Positions 1-5,949 of a stretch of 8,714 nt of DNA are shown here, piece after piece. The notes below the pieces were generated by a model that was given only the letters and a program-made list of their open reading frames with translations, ran no database searches and had not been told where the DNA came from. The position numbers were made by a program, and so were the translations under genes. The stretch comes from Prevotella sp. CAG:1031 (GTDB taxonomy: Bacteria; Bacteroidota; Bacteroidia; Bacteroidales; Muribaculaceae): contig HF985554.1 of NCBI GenBank assembly GCA_000431215.1, positions 1 through 8,714 of the forward strand, written 5' to 3'. Positions within the stretch are counted from its first letter, which is position 1, and each line of letters begins with the position of its first letter.

Positions 1-28
1 CAAAGATAGCACTCTATTCCTGAGACAA
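1..28 (-). promoter_or_regulatory. Outward-facing Bacteroidota-type promoter (target gene left of window)
   Basis: On the minus strand positions 8 to 1 read TATCTTTG, a perfect match to the TAnnTTTG -7 element of the Bacteroidota primary sigma factor. A TTG at 28 to 26 could be the -33 element, but its 17-nt spacing is shorter than the usual 19-21. Transcription would start at or just beyond the left edge and serve a minus-strand gene outside the window. The gene itself cannot be seen. Confidence 0.45.
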
Positions 29-116
29 CGCCTGCCCACCGGGAAAATCCGCTGACCCAAAAAAGGGCTCCAACCGCTGACCCCGTCATTTTTAGAACAA
101 AATTTGTCATACCCAT
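29..116. other. Non-coding segment with a direct repeat
   Basis: I see no convincing gene here. The one notable structure is the 10-mer CCGCTGACCC, present at 49-58 and again at 74-83, 25 bp apart and in the same orientation. Both copies lie upstream of the outward promoter at 1-28, where activator or repressor sites could sit. Between them is an A run (59-64) flanked by CCC and GGG. The non-coding interval runs from the left edge to the end of the RAYT at 358; its other parts are listed separately. Confidence 0.4.
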
Positions 117-143
117 GTAGGGTCGCGGCATGCCGCGGCCCTG
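117..143 (+). repeat. REP-like GTAG-footed hairpin, copy 1
   Basis: The element begins with GTAG (117-120), followed by a near-perfect palindrome at 120-141 that folds as two 11-nt arms meeting at 130/131, with a single T-G wobble. A conserved 5' GTAG or GGAG foot on an imperfect hairpin is the signature of REP sequences recognised by RAYT transposases. The same 27 bp recur exactly, inverted, at 324-350, and a RAYT gene lies beside them. Assignment to the REP class rests on structure and neighbourhood. Confidence 0.8.
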
Positions 144-164
144 TGTCATAACCCTGTGTCATAA
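139..164 (+). repeat. 13-bp tandem duplication at the REP edge
   Basis: The unit CCCTGTGTCATAA occurs twice head to tail, at 139-151 and 152-164, with no mismatch. The first five bases of the first unit are the last five of the REP-like element, so the duplication straddles its boundary. Replication slippage or an end-processing event could explain it. Confidence 0.75.
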
Positions 165-323
165 ATATGATAAATTGGTATTTATATTCAGGATCTGCGG
201 ATTATGATAATGACGTATCTTTTGACTTCATCTAAGGCTCCGATACTGTCATGCTACCGTCGTCAAGATACCATCTTTTTTCTTTCTTCATCCATTTTTC
301 TCCTTTTGATTTTCATAATCCAA
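165..323. other. A/T-rich spacer between inverted REP copies, no gene recognised
   Basis: This 159-bp stretch separates the two inverted REP-like copies and is clearly more A/T-rich than the genes around it. I recognise no coding region. Its minus strand holds a 10-codon ORF (295 to 263) behind a purine-rich AAAGGAG stretch, which is too short to call. With its flanking hairpins the segment resembles a BIME, the paired-REP unit that RAYT enzymes are thought to mobilise. Confidence 0.5.
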
Positions 324-350
324 CAGGGCCGCGGCATGCCGCGACCCTAC
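324..350 (-). repeat. REP-like GTAG-footed hairpin, copy 2 (inverted)
   Basis: This is the exact reverse complement of the element at 117-143, with all 27 bases matching. Its GTAG foot on the minus strand is at 350 to 347 and its hairpin at 347 to 326. It ends 7 bp from the stop codon of the RAYT pseudogene, so it could also act as a stem in the 3' end of that transcript, although no T run follows it. Perfect identity between copies suggests recent duplication or ongoing homogenisation. Confidence 0.8.
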
Positions 351-357
351 AACACAA

Positions 358-886
358 TTATTTGTGGGCGAAAAATCTATCTTTGGCCCAGGTTTCGACG
401 TTTTTGTCAATATATTCCGCTATAAGATTGTATTCGCGCTGATTGCGGATTATATGGTCATGGAAATTCAGCTGCCTGCCAAATTCAATATTCCGGGAAC
501 GGACATATCTTGTCACAGCGGATTTCACCCCTCCGATCACTCTCGACAATAAGGCGTTGAAATGATTACGGCCGTCAAAATTGTCGCCGTCGTCGGGATG
601 TCGGGGAGGCCGCAGACAACCGGTATTTTCCGTCAGGGCCGCTACAATTGATATAATGGCATGGAAATGGTTGGGCATCACTATGAAACACCGGATGACA
701 GCGTAGGGGGTAATGCTCACTTATTTCTTCGATGGCCCGGCACAGATATTTTCCTGTTACAGTATATGCTATTTCACCGTTGCTAATGCATCCGAAATAA
801 TGAGCTCGGCTGCGTGTGCAGACTGTAACGAAATATGTGCCGTCACAGTAGTTATGCCAATGCGCCCGCGGATATTTCCGATACAT
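358..886 (-). pseudogene. REP-associated tyrosine transposase (RAYT, Y1/HUH family), frameshifted
   Basis: RAYTs are single-strand HUH endonucleases related to IS200/IS605 TnpA that cut at GTAG-footed REP hairpins. The reading frame is broken. Codons 1-60, from ATG at 886, carry the family's N-terminal YFVTVCTR and a following FGCISNGE segment. The rest lies in another frame and holds VMPNHFHAII with the HUH motif, then NFHDHIIRN and EYIDKN near the end, whose Tyr is the probable nucleophile. Removing one C from the run of five at 706-710 joins HYP to YAVIRCF and gives a 175-residue protein, close to normal family size, with the HUH at about residues 73-75 and the Tyr at about 158. The ATG is 9 bp past the parB stop on the same strand, so it may be read from the par transcript. 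The frameshift may be real decay, a sequencing error in a homopolymer, or recoding. Family assignment is secure; activity is not. Confidence 0.85.
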
Positions 887-895
887 TCGGGGTGG

Positions 896-1768
896 TCAGC
901 CTTGGAGCGTGTCGAAGAGGGCGATCAGGCGCTGGAGTTCGGCGTCGTCGGCGAAGCGGAAGGTTATCTTTCCGCGTCCTTTTTTGTCGAGCGAGAAGTC
1001 GACGGGGGTCTCGAATCGCTTCGAGAGATGTTCGCGCAGAATGTCGAGATCGGTCGAAGGCTCCGGCTTCTCACTGCGCGATCTGGCGGGAATACCTCCC
1101 TGCTCCCAGCTTTTCGCGAGGCGCTCGACGTCGCGCACCGACAGCCCTTTTTCAAGAATCATGTTGTAGAGCTTGAGCTGGAGGCGCGGATTGCTTAGTG
1201 TCAGCAGCGCGCGGGCGTGCCCCATGTCGACGCGGCGGTCGCGCAGCCCGACCTGCACTTCGGCGGGGAGCCGCAACAGGCGAAGGAAGTTGGCGATCGT
1301 GGCGCGCTTCTTGCCGATGCGTTCGCTCAGGCGTTCCTGTGTCAGGCCATACTGGTCGAGAAGTTTCTTGAATGTCAAGGCTATCTCAATGGCGTTGAGG
1401 TCTTCGCGCTGGATATTCTCGATAAGGGCCATTTCGGTCAGCTCGGCGTCGTTGGCCGTGCGGATATAAGCCGGCACTGTCGTGAGCCCAGCGCGGAGGG
1501 CGGCGCGATAGCGGCGTTCACCGGCGATTATCTGATAATCGTCGGGCCCGACTTTCCTGAGCGACAGCGGCTGGATTATTCCGAGTTCGCGTATCGAGGC
1601 CGCGAGGTCGTCGAGCGACTCTTCGTCGAATGTCCGGCGCGGCTGGTCGGGATTGGGTTTTATGCGCGAAATCTCTATCTCGTTGATCGCGCTCGAGCCG
1701 CGTGCGGGCACGTCGTCCATCGAAATCAGCGAGTCGAGTCCTCGGCCCAGTGCATTGCGTTGTGACAT
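896..1768 (-). CDS. parB: Chromosome-partitioning protein ParB
   Basis: ParB binds parS sites near the origin, spreads along DNA as a CTP-dependent clamp and works with ParA to segregate chromosomes. The 290-residue product has the three N-terminal boxes in order: NPDQPRRTF (about 39-47), the CTP-binding GERRYRAA (83-90) and ENIQREDLN (117-125). A helix-turn-helix for parS recognition follows (about 142-162, GLTQERLSERIGKKRATI). The C-terminal segment (about 240-290) fits the dimerisation domain. The start MSQRNALGRGLDSLI is the usual ParB opening. It lies 23 bp behind parA on the same strand, which indicates co-transcription. Length and motifs match chromosomal Spo0J-type ParB rather than plasmid forms. 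No consensus parS site was found in the window by eye. Confidence 0.97.
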   Translation of the reverse strand: MSQRNALGRGLDSLISMDDVPARGSSAINEIEISRIKPNPDQPRRTFDEESLDDLAASIRELGIIQPLSLRKVGPDDYQIIAGERRYRAALRAGLTTVPAYIRTANDAELTEMALIENIQREDLNAIEIALTFKKLLDQYGLTQERLSERIGKKRATIANFLRLLRLPAEVQVGLRDRRVDMGHARALLTLSNPRLQLKLYNMILEKGLSVRDVERLAKSWEQGGIPARSRSEKPEPSTDLDILREHLSKRFETPVDFSLDKKGRGKITFRFADDAELQRLIALFDTLQG

Positions 1769-1791
1769 ATCTCTATCGTCGTAGTGTTGGT

Positions 1792-2562
1792 TTATTTGCG
1801 GTGGTTGCGGGCGATCAGCTCCTTGGCCAGAGCCACATGGCTCGTAGCGCCGCGGCTGTCGGGGGCATAGAGCAGAGCCGGCAGTCCGTGGCTCGGAGCC
1901 TCGCTCAGGCGGATATTGCGCGGAATGACTGTGTCAAAGACCATATTGGCGAAATGGCTCTTAAGCTCTTCGTAGATCTGGTTGGCCAGACGCAGACGTG
2001 CGTCATACATCGTAAGCAGGAAACCTTCGATCTCGAGCTTCGGGTTGAGCTTGGTCTTGATTATCCTGATAGTGTTGAGCAGCTTGGTGATTCCTTCGAG
2101 GGCGAAATATTCGGCCTGGACGGGAATCATAACCGAGTCGGCTGCCGTCAGCGCGTTGACGGTTATGACGCCGAGCGACGGCGAGCAGTCGATCAGGATA
2201 TAGTCATACTTATCGCGTATGCCCTGCAGAGCGTGAAGGAGGGTTTTATCGCGGTCTTTCTTGCCGACAAGCTCTATCTCGGCGCCGGCGAGGTCGATCC
2301 GCGACCCGACGAGGTCGAGCCCTTCGACACAGGTCTTGACCTGACTTCCGTCCATGGGATAGTCGTCGACAAGACATTCATAGATCGACGACGACATCTG
2401 GCGAGGGTCTATCCCGTAGCCCGACGTAGCGTTTGCCTGAGGATCGGCGTCGATTATCAGCACCTTCTTCCCTTCGGCGGCAAGCGATGCGCCGAGGTTG
2501 ATGGTGGTAGTGGTTTTTCCTACGCCGCCTTTCTGGTTGGCTATTGCAATAACTTTACCCAT
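1792..2562 (-). CDS. parA: Chromosome-partitioning ATPase ParA (Soj type)
   Basis: ParA is a deviant Walker-A ATPase that forms ATP-bound dimers on nucleoid DNA and moves ParB-parS complexes. From the ATG at 2562 the protein has 256 residues. The P-loop KGGVGKTTT with its signature first lysine is at 11-19, the A' motif LIIDADPQANAT at 35-46, and the Walker B strand YILIDCSPSLG at 121-131. The frame remains open upstream to 2661, but those 33 extra residues resemble no ParA and the canonical MGKVIAIANQKGG start is clear. The lack of an N-terminal DNA-binding extension and its pairing with parB mark a chromosomal Soj-like protein. A gap of 142 bp separates it from tsaB upstream, enough for a promoter. 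Confidence 0.97.
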   Translation of the reverse strand: MGKVIAIANQKGGVGKTTTTINLGASLAAEGKKVLIIDADPQANATSGYGIDPRQMSSSIYECLVDDYPMDGSQVKTCVEGLDLVGSRIDLAGAEIELVGKKDRDKTLLHALQGIRDKYDYILIDCSPSLGVITVNALTAADSVMIPVQAEYFALEGITKLLNTIRIIKTKLNPKLEIEGFLLTMYDARLRLANQIYEELKSHFANMVFDTVIPRNIRLSEAPSHGLPALLYAPDSRGATSHVALAKELIARNHRK

Positions 2563-2615
2563 AATCTTTATTGATTTGACAGGTGTGGAATAAGCTCTGT
2601 TAGAGTATTCAAGGG

Positions 2616-2650
2616 CAAAATAACCATATTTTCGCCAATCTACAGCAAAG
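2616..2650 (-). promoter_or_regulatory. Possible parA promoter
   Basis: On the minus strand a CTTTG at 2650 to 2646 is followed after 22 nt by TTATTTTG at 2623 to 2616. The latter differs from the TAnnTTTG consensus at one base. Transcription would begin near 2611, leaving about 50 nt before the parA ATG. Spacing and match are imperfect, so parA may instead be read only from the merR-tsaB promoter. Confidence 0.35.
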
Positions 2651-2674
2651 ATTATCAACAAAAAGCGTTAAAAT

Positions 2675-2704
2675 GTTAATAACCCGCCGTTTTTGTTAAT
2701 AACC
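2675..2704 (+). repeat. Pair of GTTAATAACC direct repeats
   Basis: The 10-mer GTTAATAACC lies at 2675-2684 and 2695-2704, an offset of 20 bp or about two helical turns. The second copy ends at the base before the tsaB stop codon. The repeats sit upstream of the putative parA promoter in a strongly A/T-rich stretch, which fits a regulator-binding site. No regulator is identifiable. Confidence 0.4.
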
Positions 2705-3394
2705 TCAGAAGGGGCGACGAGGTTTCAGGGCCTGAAAATCCTTGATATAGAGCGGTGTCGAATAGGCCGTGTCGATGAAATCGCGTCGATGCCATGCCTG
2801 TTCGGCCAGAGCTATCATGCCCGAGGCGAGCGGCGAGACATCGGACATAAACTGAGCGTTGGGGCTGTCGATCACCCCCGAGGCTTTTCCGGCGCCGTTG
2901 CCGACTATGACCGCGCGTCCGCTCTCAAGCAGTCCGGCGAAACTACCGCTGTCGAGAATCATAGCCTGCGGCTCGGCCACAACGTTAAGAGCCGTGTCGT
3001 AGACAGCGGTATAGACCTCCATGCGGCGTGCGTCGATCATAGGTATGAAAAATTCCTGACCGTCGTATTCGGCCGAGAACATGGCCTCTACAGCCAGCAG
3101 CTTCAGCGTCGGAATCCCGATAAGCGGAATTCCGAGAGAATAAGCGAGCCCCTTGGCCTCGCTGAGACCTATGCGCAGCCCGGTGTAGCTTCCGGGGCCG
3201 AGCGACACGGCCACAGCCGACAGCTTCATCTCATGCTCGCGGGCATGATCGAGACAGTCTTTGACAAAAAGGCTAAGCAAAGCCGCATGGTTGCGGCCGC
3301 CGAAGTCTTCGCGATGACACAGAACGGCGCCGTCGTCGGTCAGTGCGGCCGAGCAGGTGTCGGTAGAGGTTTCTATATTGAGGATTGTTGCCAT
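2705..3394 (-). CDS. tsaB: tRNA threonylcarbamoyladenosine biosynthesis protein TsaB
   Basis: TsaB (YeaZ) is the non-catalytic partner of TsaD. With TsaE it forms the complex that transfers threonylcarbamoyl from threonylcarbamoyl-AMP to A37 of tRNAs reading ANN codons, giving t6A. The 229-residue protein has the ASKHA-fold opening ILNIETSTDTCSAAL (4-18), the family hallmark GPGSYTGLRIG (66-76), MIDARRMEVYTAVYD (119-133) and a C-terminal PLYIKDFQ (214-221). Length is typical for the full protein. The ATG at 3394 is 13 bp past the merR-type gene's stop on the same strand, so the two are probably co-transcribed. The enzymes TsaC, TsaD and TsaE are not in this window. Confidence 0.96.
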   Translation of the reverse strand: MATILNIETSTDTCSAALTDDGAVLCHREDFGGRNHAALLSLFVKDCLDHAREHEMKLSAVAVSLGPGSYTGLRIGLSEAKGLAYSLGIPLIGIPTLKLLAVEAMFSAEYDGQEFFIPMIDARRMEVYTAVYDTALNVVAEPQAMILDSGSFAGLLESGRAVIVGNGAGKASGVIDSPNAQFMSDVSPLASGMIALAEQAWHRRDFIDTAYSTPLYIKDFQALKPRRPF

Positions 3395-3407
3395 GAGATG
3401 GGAAATG

Positions 3408-3770
3408 TTATCTGGTCAGAGAGTCGATACGGCGTTTCGACAGACCGTCGAGCAACTGCTGGATACGGTCACGGATTCCGCGCAGGCGCGCCACAGCCAA
3501 CGCCCGGCGCTCGGTCTCACCGCCGCGGGCGGCGAGCTGATCGCGCACAGCCGAAATACGCATCCCCTTGTCGCGCACCATAAAGCTGATGATGCGGAGC
3601 AGTTCGATGTCGTCGGGAGTGTAGAAACGCGTGCCGCCATCGTTGCGGCGCGGGCGAAGCTGCGGAAATTCCTGTTCCCAGTAGCGCAACGTCGATTGTG
3701 CGAGGCCAAGCATCTCGGCCACGTCGCGAATCTTGTAGAACTTTTTGTCGAGCTTATCGCCTTTTTCCAT
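3408..3770 (-). CDS. Small MerR-family transcriptional regulator
   Basis: The 120-residue product begins with a winged helix-turn-helix: YKIRDVAEMLGLAQSTLRYW (12-31), the wing GGTRFYTPDD (45-54), then LLRIISFMVRDKGMRISAV (58-76), which matches the MerR DNA-binding domain. A short helical tail (about 85-115) is suitable for a dimerisation coiled coil. No cysteine cluster or drug-binding domain is present, so the effector is unknown. I chose the ATG at 3770 because the 28 extra residues of the open frame back to 3854 contain the probable promoter and are not MerR-like. It is the first gene of the cluster running through tsaB. Family is well supported; target genes are not. Confidence 0.9.
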   Translation of the reverse strand: MEKGDKLDKKFYKIRDVAEMLGLAQSTLRYWEQEFPQLRPRRNDGGTRFYTPDDIELLRIISFMVRDKGMRISAVRDQLAARGGETERRALAVARLRGIRDRIQQLLDGLSKRRIDSLTR

Positions 3771-3778
3771 ATCTACGG

Positions 3779-3809
3779 CAAAATTAGCAAATTCTGACGA
3801 TATGACAAT
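3779..3809 (-). promoter_or_regulatory. Promoter of the merR-tsaB genes
   Basis: On the minus strand TAATTTTG at 3786 to 3779 is a perfect TAnnTTTG box, and ATTG at 3809 to 3806 gives a -33 TTG at 19-nt spacing, within the Bacteroidota norm. The start point is expected around 3774, only a few bases before the ATG at 3770, so the transcript should have almost no leader. Confidence 0.65.
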
Positions 3810-3860
3810 CGGCAAAAGCTTAGTAGGAACAGGCTGCGCGGGGTTTTTCGTCATTTTTTG

Positions 3861-3868
3861 TAATTTTG
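3861..3868 (+). promoter_or_regulatory. -7 element of the TPR gene promoter
   Basis: TAATTTTG at 3861-3868 matches TAnnTTTG exactly, identical to the box that drives merR in the other direction. No TTG lies at the expected -33 distance, only a T-rich GGGTTTTTCG (3841-3850). The start would fall near 3873, leaving a leader of about 23 nt before the ATG at 3896. Confidence 0.55.
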
Positions 3869-3895
3869 TGGGGCGCTTTACGTTTTATAATCAGA

Positions 3896-5869
3896 ATGTA
3901 TCGATTTCTACTGGCTTTGATCTTCGGCGCGGCGGCCTGCCTGGCAAAGGGGCAGGTCAACGTCGACCAGGTTATCCGCATCGGGCAGAACACGATGTGG
4001 CTCGAAGACTATGTGCTGTCGATACAGTATTTCAATCAGGCCATCGCGGCCAAGCCCTATCTGGCCCAGCCCTACTTTCTCAGAGCCGTCGCCAAGCTCA
4101 ATCTCGACGACCTTCGCGGCGCCGAGGCCGACGCCACAAAAGCTCTCGACCGCAATCCCTATCTGACCGACGCCTGGGAGGTGCGCGGTGTCGCCCGGCA
4201 GAACCTCGGGCTCAACGCCGAGGCCGTCGCCGACTACGACCATGCTCTCGAAAACAACCCCTATTCGCGGGCGCTCCTTTACAACAAGGCCATGGCACAG
4301 ACCGAGCTGAAGGAATATCAGGCGGCCGACTCGACTTTCGGGCGACTGCTGCGCTATCATCCCAACTTCGAAGGGGGATATATCGGGCGGGCACGCCTGA
4401 GCCTCGCAGCCACCGACACCGCCGCTGCCCTGAAAGACCTCGCACGCGCTCTCGAACTGAATCCGCAGAATGTCAACGCACGCCTTATCCGCGCCGACAT
4501 AGCCCTGAATTCCACTAAAGACTATCAGGCGGCTTTGGCCGACATGGATCAGGCCATACGCCTGCAGCCAAACGAAGCCGGCTTCTATGTCAACCGTGCC
4601 TACGTGCGCTATCGGCTCGACGACTACCGGGGAGCCATGGACGACTTCGACCGTGCCATCGACCTCGATCCGCTCAACCGCGCCGCTCTGTTCAACCGCT
4701 CGATGCTCTGCGCCGAAGTGCGCGACTTCAACCGTGCCATCGACGACCTCAGCCGTGTTCTCGATCTCGACAACGACGACTACCGCGCCCTCTATAACCG
4801 CGCCCTCATCTACCGCGAGCTTGGCGACACCCGCAACGCGCTGGCCGACCTCGACCGCCTCATAAGCCGATTCCCCGACTTCGCCGCCGCCTATTTCCTT
4901 CGCTACGACGTCAAACGATCGGCCGGAATGCGCAATGCCCAGCCCGACTTCGACAAGTCGGTGGCGCTGGCCAAGACGCGCCTCCACATGAGTCAGGACA
5001 AATTTGTCGAGGCCACCGAGCGCTCCGACGATCCCGGCTCAGAGACTCAGGAGCAGGTCGAGGCCCGCTTCAAACAGCTTCTGACTGTCAGCGACAACGC
5101 CCGTCCCGAAGAAATCTACGACAACAAGAATATCAAGGGGCGCGTTCAGGACCGCAACATCAATATCGAGCTTGAGCCGATGTTCACCGTCAGCTACTAC
5201 ACAGCTCCGACCGAGCTCCGCCCCGGCAGCGAATATATAAAGGAGGTGGCCGACCTTAACGACCTGCGCGCGCTTCGTTTTCAGGCTCAGGTAACAAACC
5301 GCCCCCCCTCGTCGACCGACAGCGACATCTTCGACATCCACTACGGCAGCATCTCCGACTACACGGCATGGCTTGCCACCCACACCCCTCGGGCAATCGA
5401 CTATTTCGGCCGCGCGATGGACTACTTCACCCTGCGCGACTATGAACACGCCATCGCCGACCTGAGCCGAGCCATAGAGATGACCCCCGATTTCACCCTC
5501 GCCTACCTCATGCGCGGAATAGCCCGGTTCAGCCTTCCCCCGTCCGACTCGCCCGCCGGCACCCCCGCAGGACTGGGAGTGCGCGCCGCCATCGACGACT
5601 TCGACTCGGCGATAGCGCTGTCGCCGCAGATGGCCGTAGCCTATTATAACAAAGGAGTGGCCCTCGCATCGCTCGCCGACTATTCGGCTGCCATCGACGC
5701 TTTCGACCGCGCCATAGCCCTCAAGCCCGACATGGGTGAGGCCTACTACAACCGGGGATGGGTAGAACTTCGGATCGGACGCCGCAGCGAAGGGCTTGCC
5801 GACCTGAGCAAAGCCGGAGAGCTGGGCGTCGTAGCCAGCTACAACCTGCTGAAGCGCATGTCGCGCTGA
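3896..5869 (+). CDS. Secreted tetratricopeptide-repeat protein
   Basis: The product of 657 residues starts with a signal peptide (MYRFLLALIFGAAACLAKGQ). Cys15 could be a weak lipobox, but signal peptidase I cleavage before Gln20 is as likely. Eight or nine TPRs follow (about 35-365), with repeated A..DF..A..L.P signatures such as DDFDRAIDLDPLNRAALFNR (249-268). A non-TPR stretch (about 366-495) comes next, containing an acidic QEQVEARF region and a strand-rich segment around INIELEPMFTVSYYTAP. More TPRs (about 497-645) close the protein, interrupted by a Ser/Pro/Gly loop (548-561). TPR arrays are scaffolds for protein binding, so a periplasmic or outer-membrane assembly role is likely, but partners are unknown. 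The ATG at 3896 is preferred over an earlier in-frame TTG because it starts the signal peptide and fits the promoter. It is divergent from merR with 125 bp between. Confidence 0.88.
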   Translation: MYRFLLALIFGAAACLAKGQVNVDQVIRIGQNTMWLEDYVLSIQYFNQAIAAKPYLAQPYFLRAVAKLNLDDLRGAEADATKALDRNPYLTDAWEVRGVARQNLGLNAEAVADYDHALENNPYSRALLYNKAMAQTELKEYQAADSTFGRLLRYHPNFEGGYIGRARLSLAATDTAAALKDLARALELNPQNVNARLIRADIALNSTKDYQAALADMDQAIRLQPNEAGFYVNRAYVRYRLDDYRGAMDDFDRAIDLDPLNRAALFNRSMLCAEVRDFNRAIDDLSRVLDLDNDDYRALYNRALIYRELGDTRNALADLDRLISRFPDFAAAYFLRYDVKRSAGMRNAQPDFDKSVALAKTRLHMSQDKFVEATERSDDPGSETQEQVEARFKQLLTVSDNARPEEIYDNKNIKGRVQDRNINIELEPMFTVSYYTAPTELRPGSEYIKEVADLNDLRALRFQAQVTNRPPSSTDSDIFDIHYGSISDYTAWLATHTPRAIDYFGRAMDYFTLRDYEHAIADLSRAIEMTPDFTLAYLMRGIARFSLPPSDSPAGTPAGLGVRAAIDDFDSAIALSPQMAVAYYNKGVALASLADYSAAIDAFDRAIALKPDMGEAYYNRGWVELRIGRRSEGLADLSKAGELGVVASYNLLKRMSR

Positions 5870-5891
5870 CTCCCCAAATAATCGCCCTGAC

Positions 5892-5915
5892 GTAGGGACG
5901 TGCCTTCGGCACGTC
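5892..5915 (+). repeat. REP-like GTAG-footed hairpin, copy 3
   Basis: GTAG at 5892-5895 is followed by a perfect 8-bp stem, GACGTGCC (5897-5904) with GGCACGTC (5908-5915), closing a TTC loop. It shares the GTAGGG foot of the copies at 117 and 350 but has different arms. It starts 22 bp after the TPR gene stop and could damp or end that transcript, though no T run follows. Confidence 0.7.
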
Positions 5916-5949
5916 TCACATGCAATTGGCGATCAAGGCGTTACAGCGC

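Noticed and set aside
46..84. Terminator-like structure on the minus strand before a T6 run (64 to 59)
   Set aside because: The best stem (GGGGTC with GAGCCC) has a mismatch in the middle and is too short to call against the clear terminator at 8367-8402.
263..295. 10-codon minus-strand ORF (MDEERKKMVS) behind AAAGGAG
   Set aside because: The spacing from the purine-rich stretch is reasonable, but the frame is too short to support and Bacteroidota rarely rely on Shine-Dalgarno sites. Its origin in an A/G-rich tract explains it.
204..425. Plus-strand 73-residue frame overlapping the REP copy and RAYT 3' end
   Set aside because: It crosses the hairpin element and overlaps the transposase on the opposite strand, and it shows no conserved motif.
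703..708. GTAGGG inside the RAYT gene at the frameshift site
   Set aside because: It matches the REP foot, but no palindrome follows and it encodes the conserved PYAV stretch, so it is coincidental.
1702..2574. 290-residue plus-strand frame opposite parA
   Set aside because: It runs antisense to an unmistakable ParA and has no recognisable motif.
2563..2661. N-terminal extension of ParA
   Set aside because: The open frame continues 33 codons upstream, but the added residues are unlike ParA and cover the A/T-rich putative promoter region. MGKVIAIANQKGG is the standard start.
3771..3854. N-terminal extension of the MerR-type regulator
   Set aside because: The extra 28 residues contain the perfect -7 box and its TTG partner and do not resemble the family, which normally begins just before the helix-turn-helix.
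3908..4987. 359-residue antisense frame within the TPR gene
   Set aside because: It is a codon-bias shadow: GC-rich codons such as GAC and GCC leave the opposite frame open. Its composition is low-complexity Val/Gly/Glu with no motif, and the sense frame has clear TPRs.
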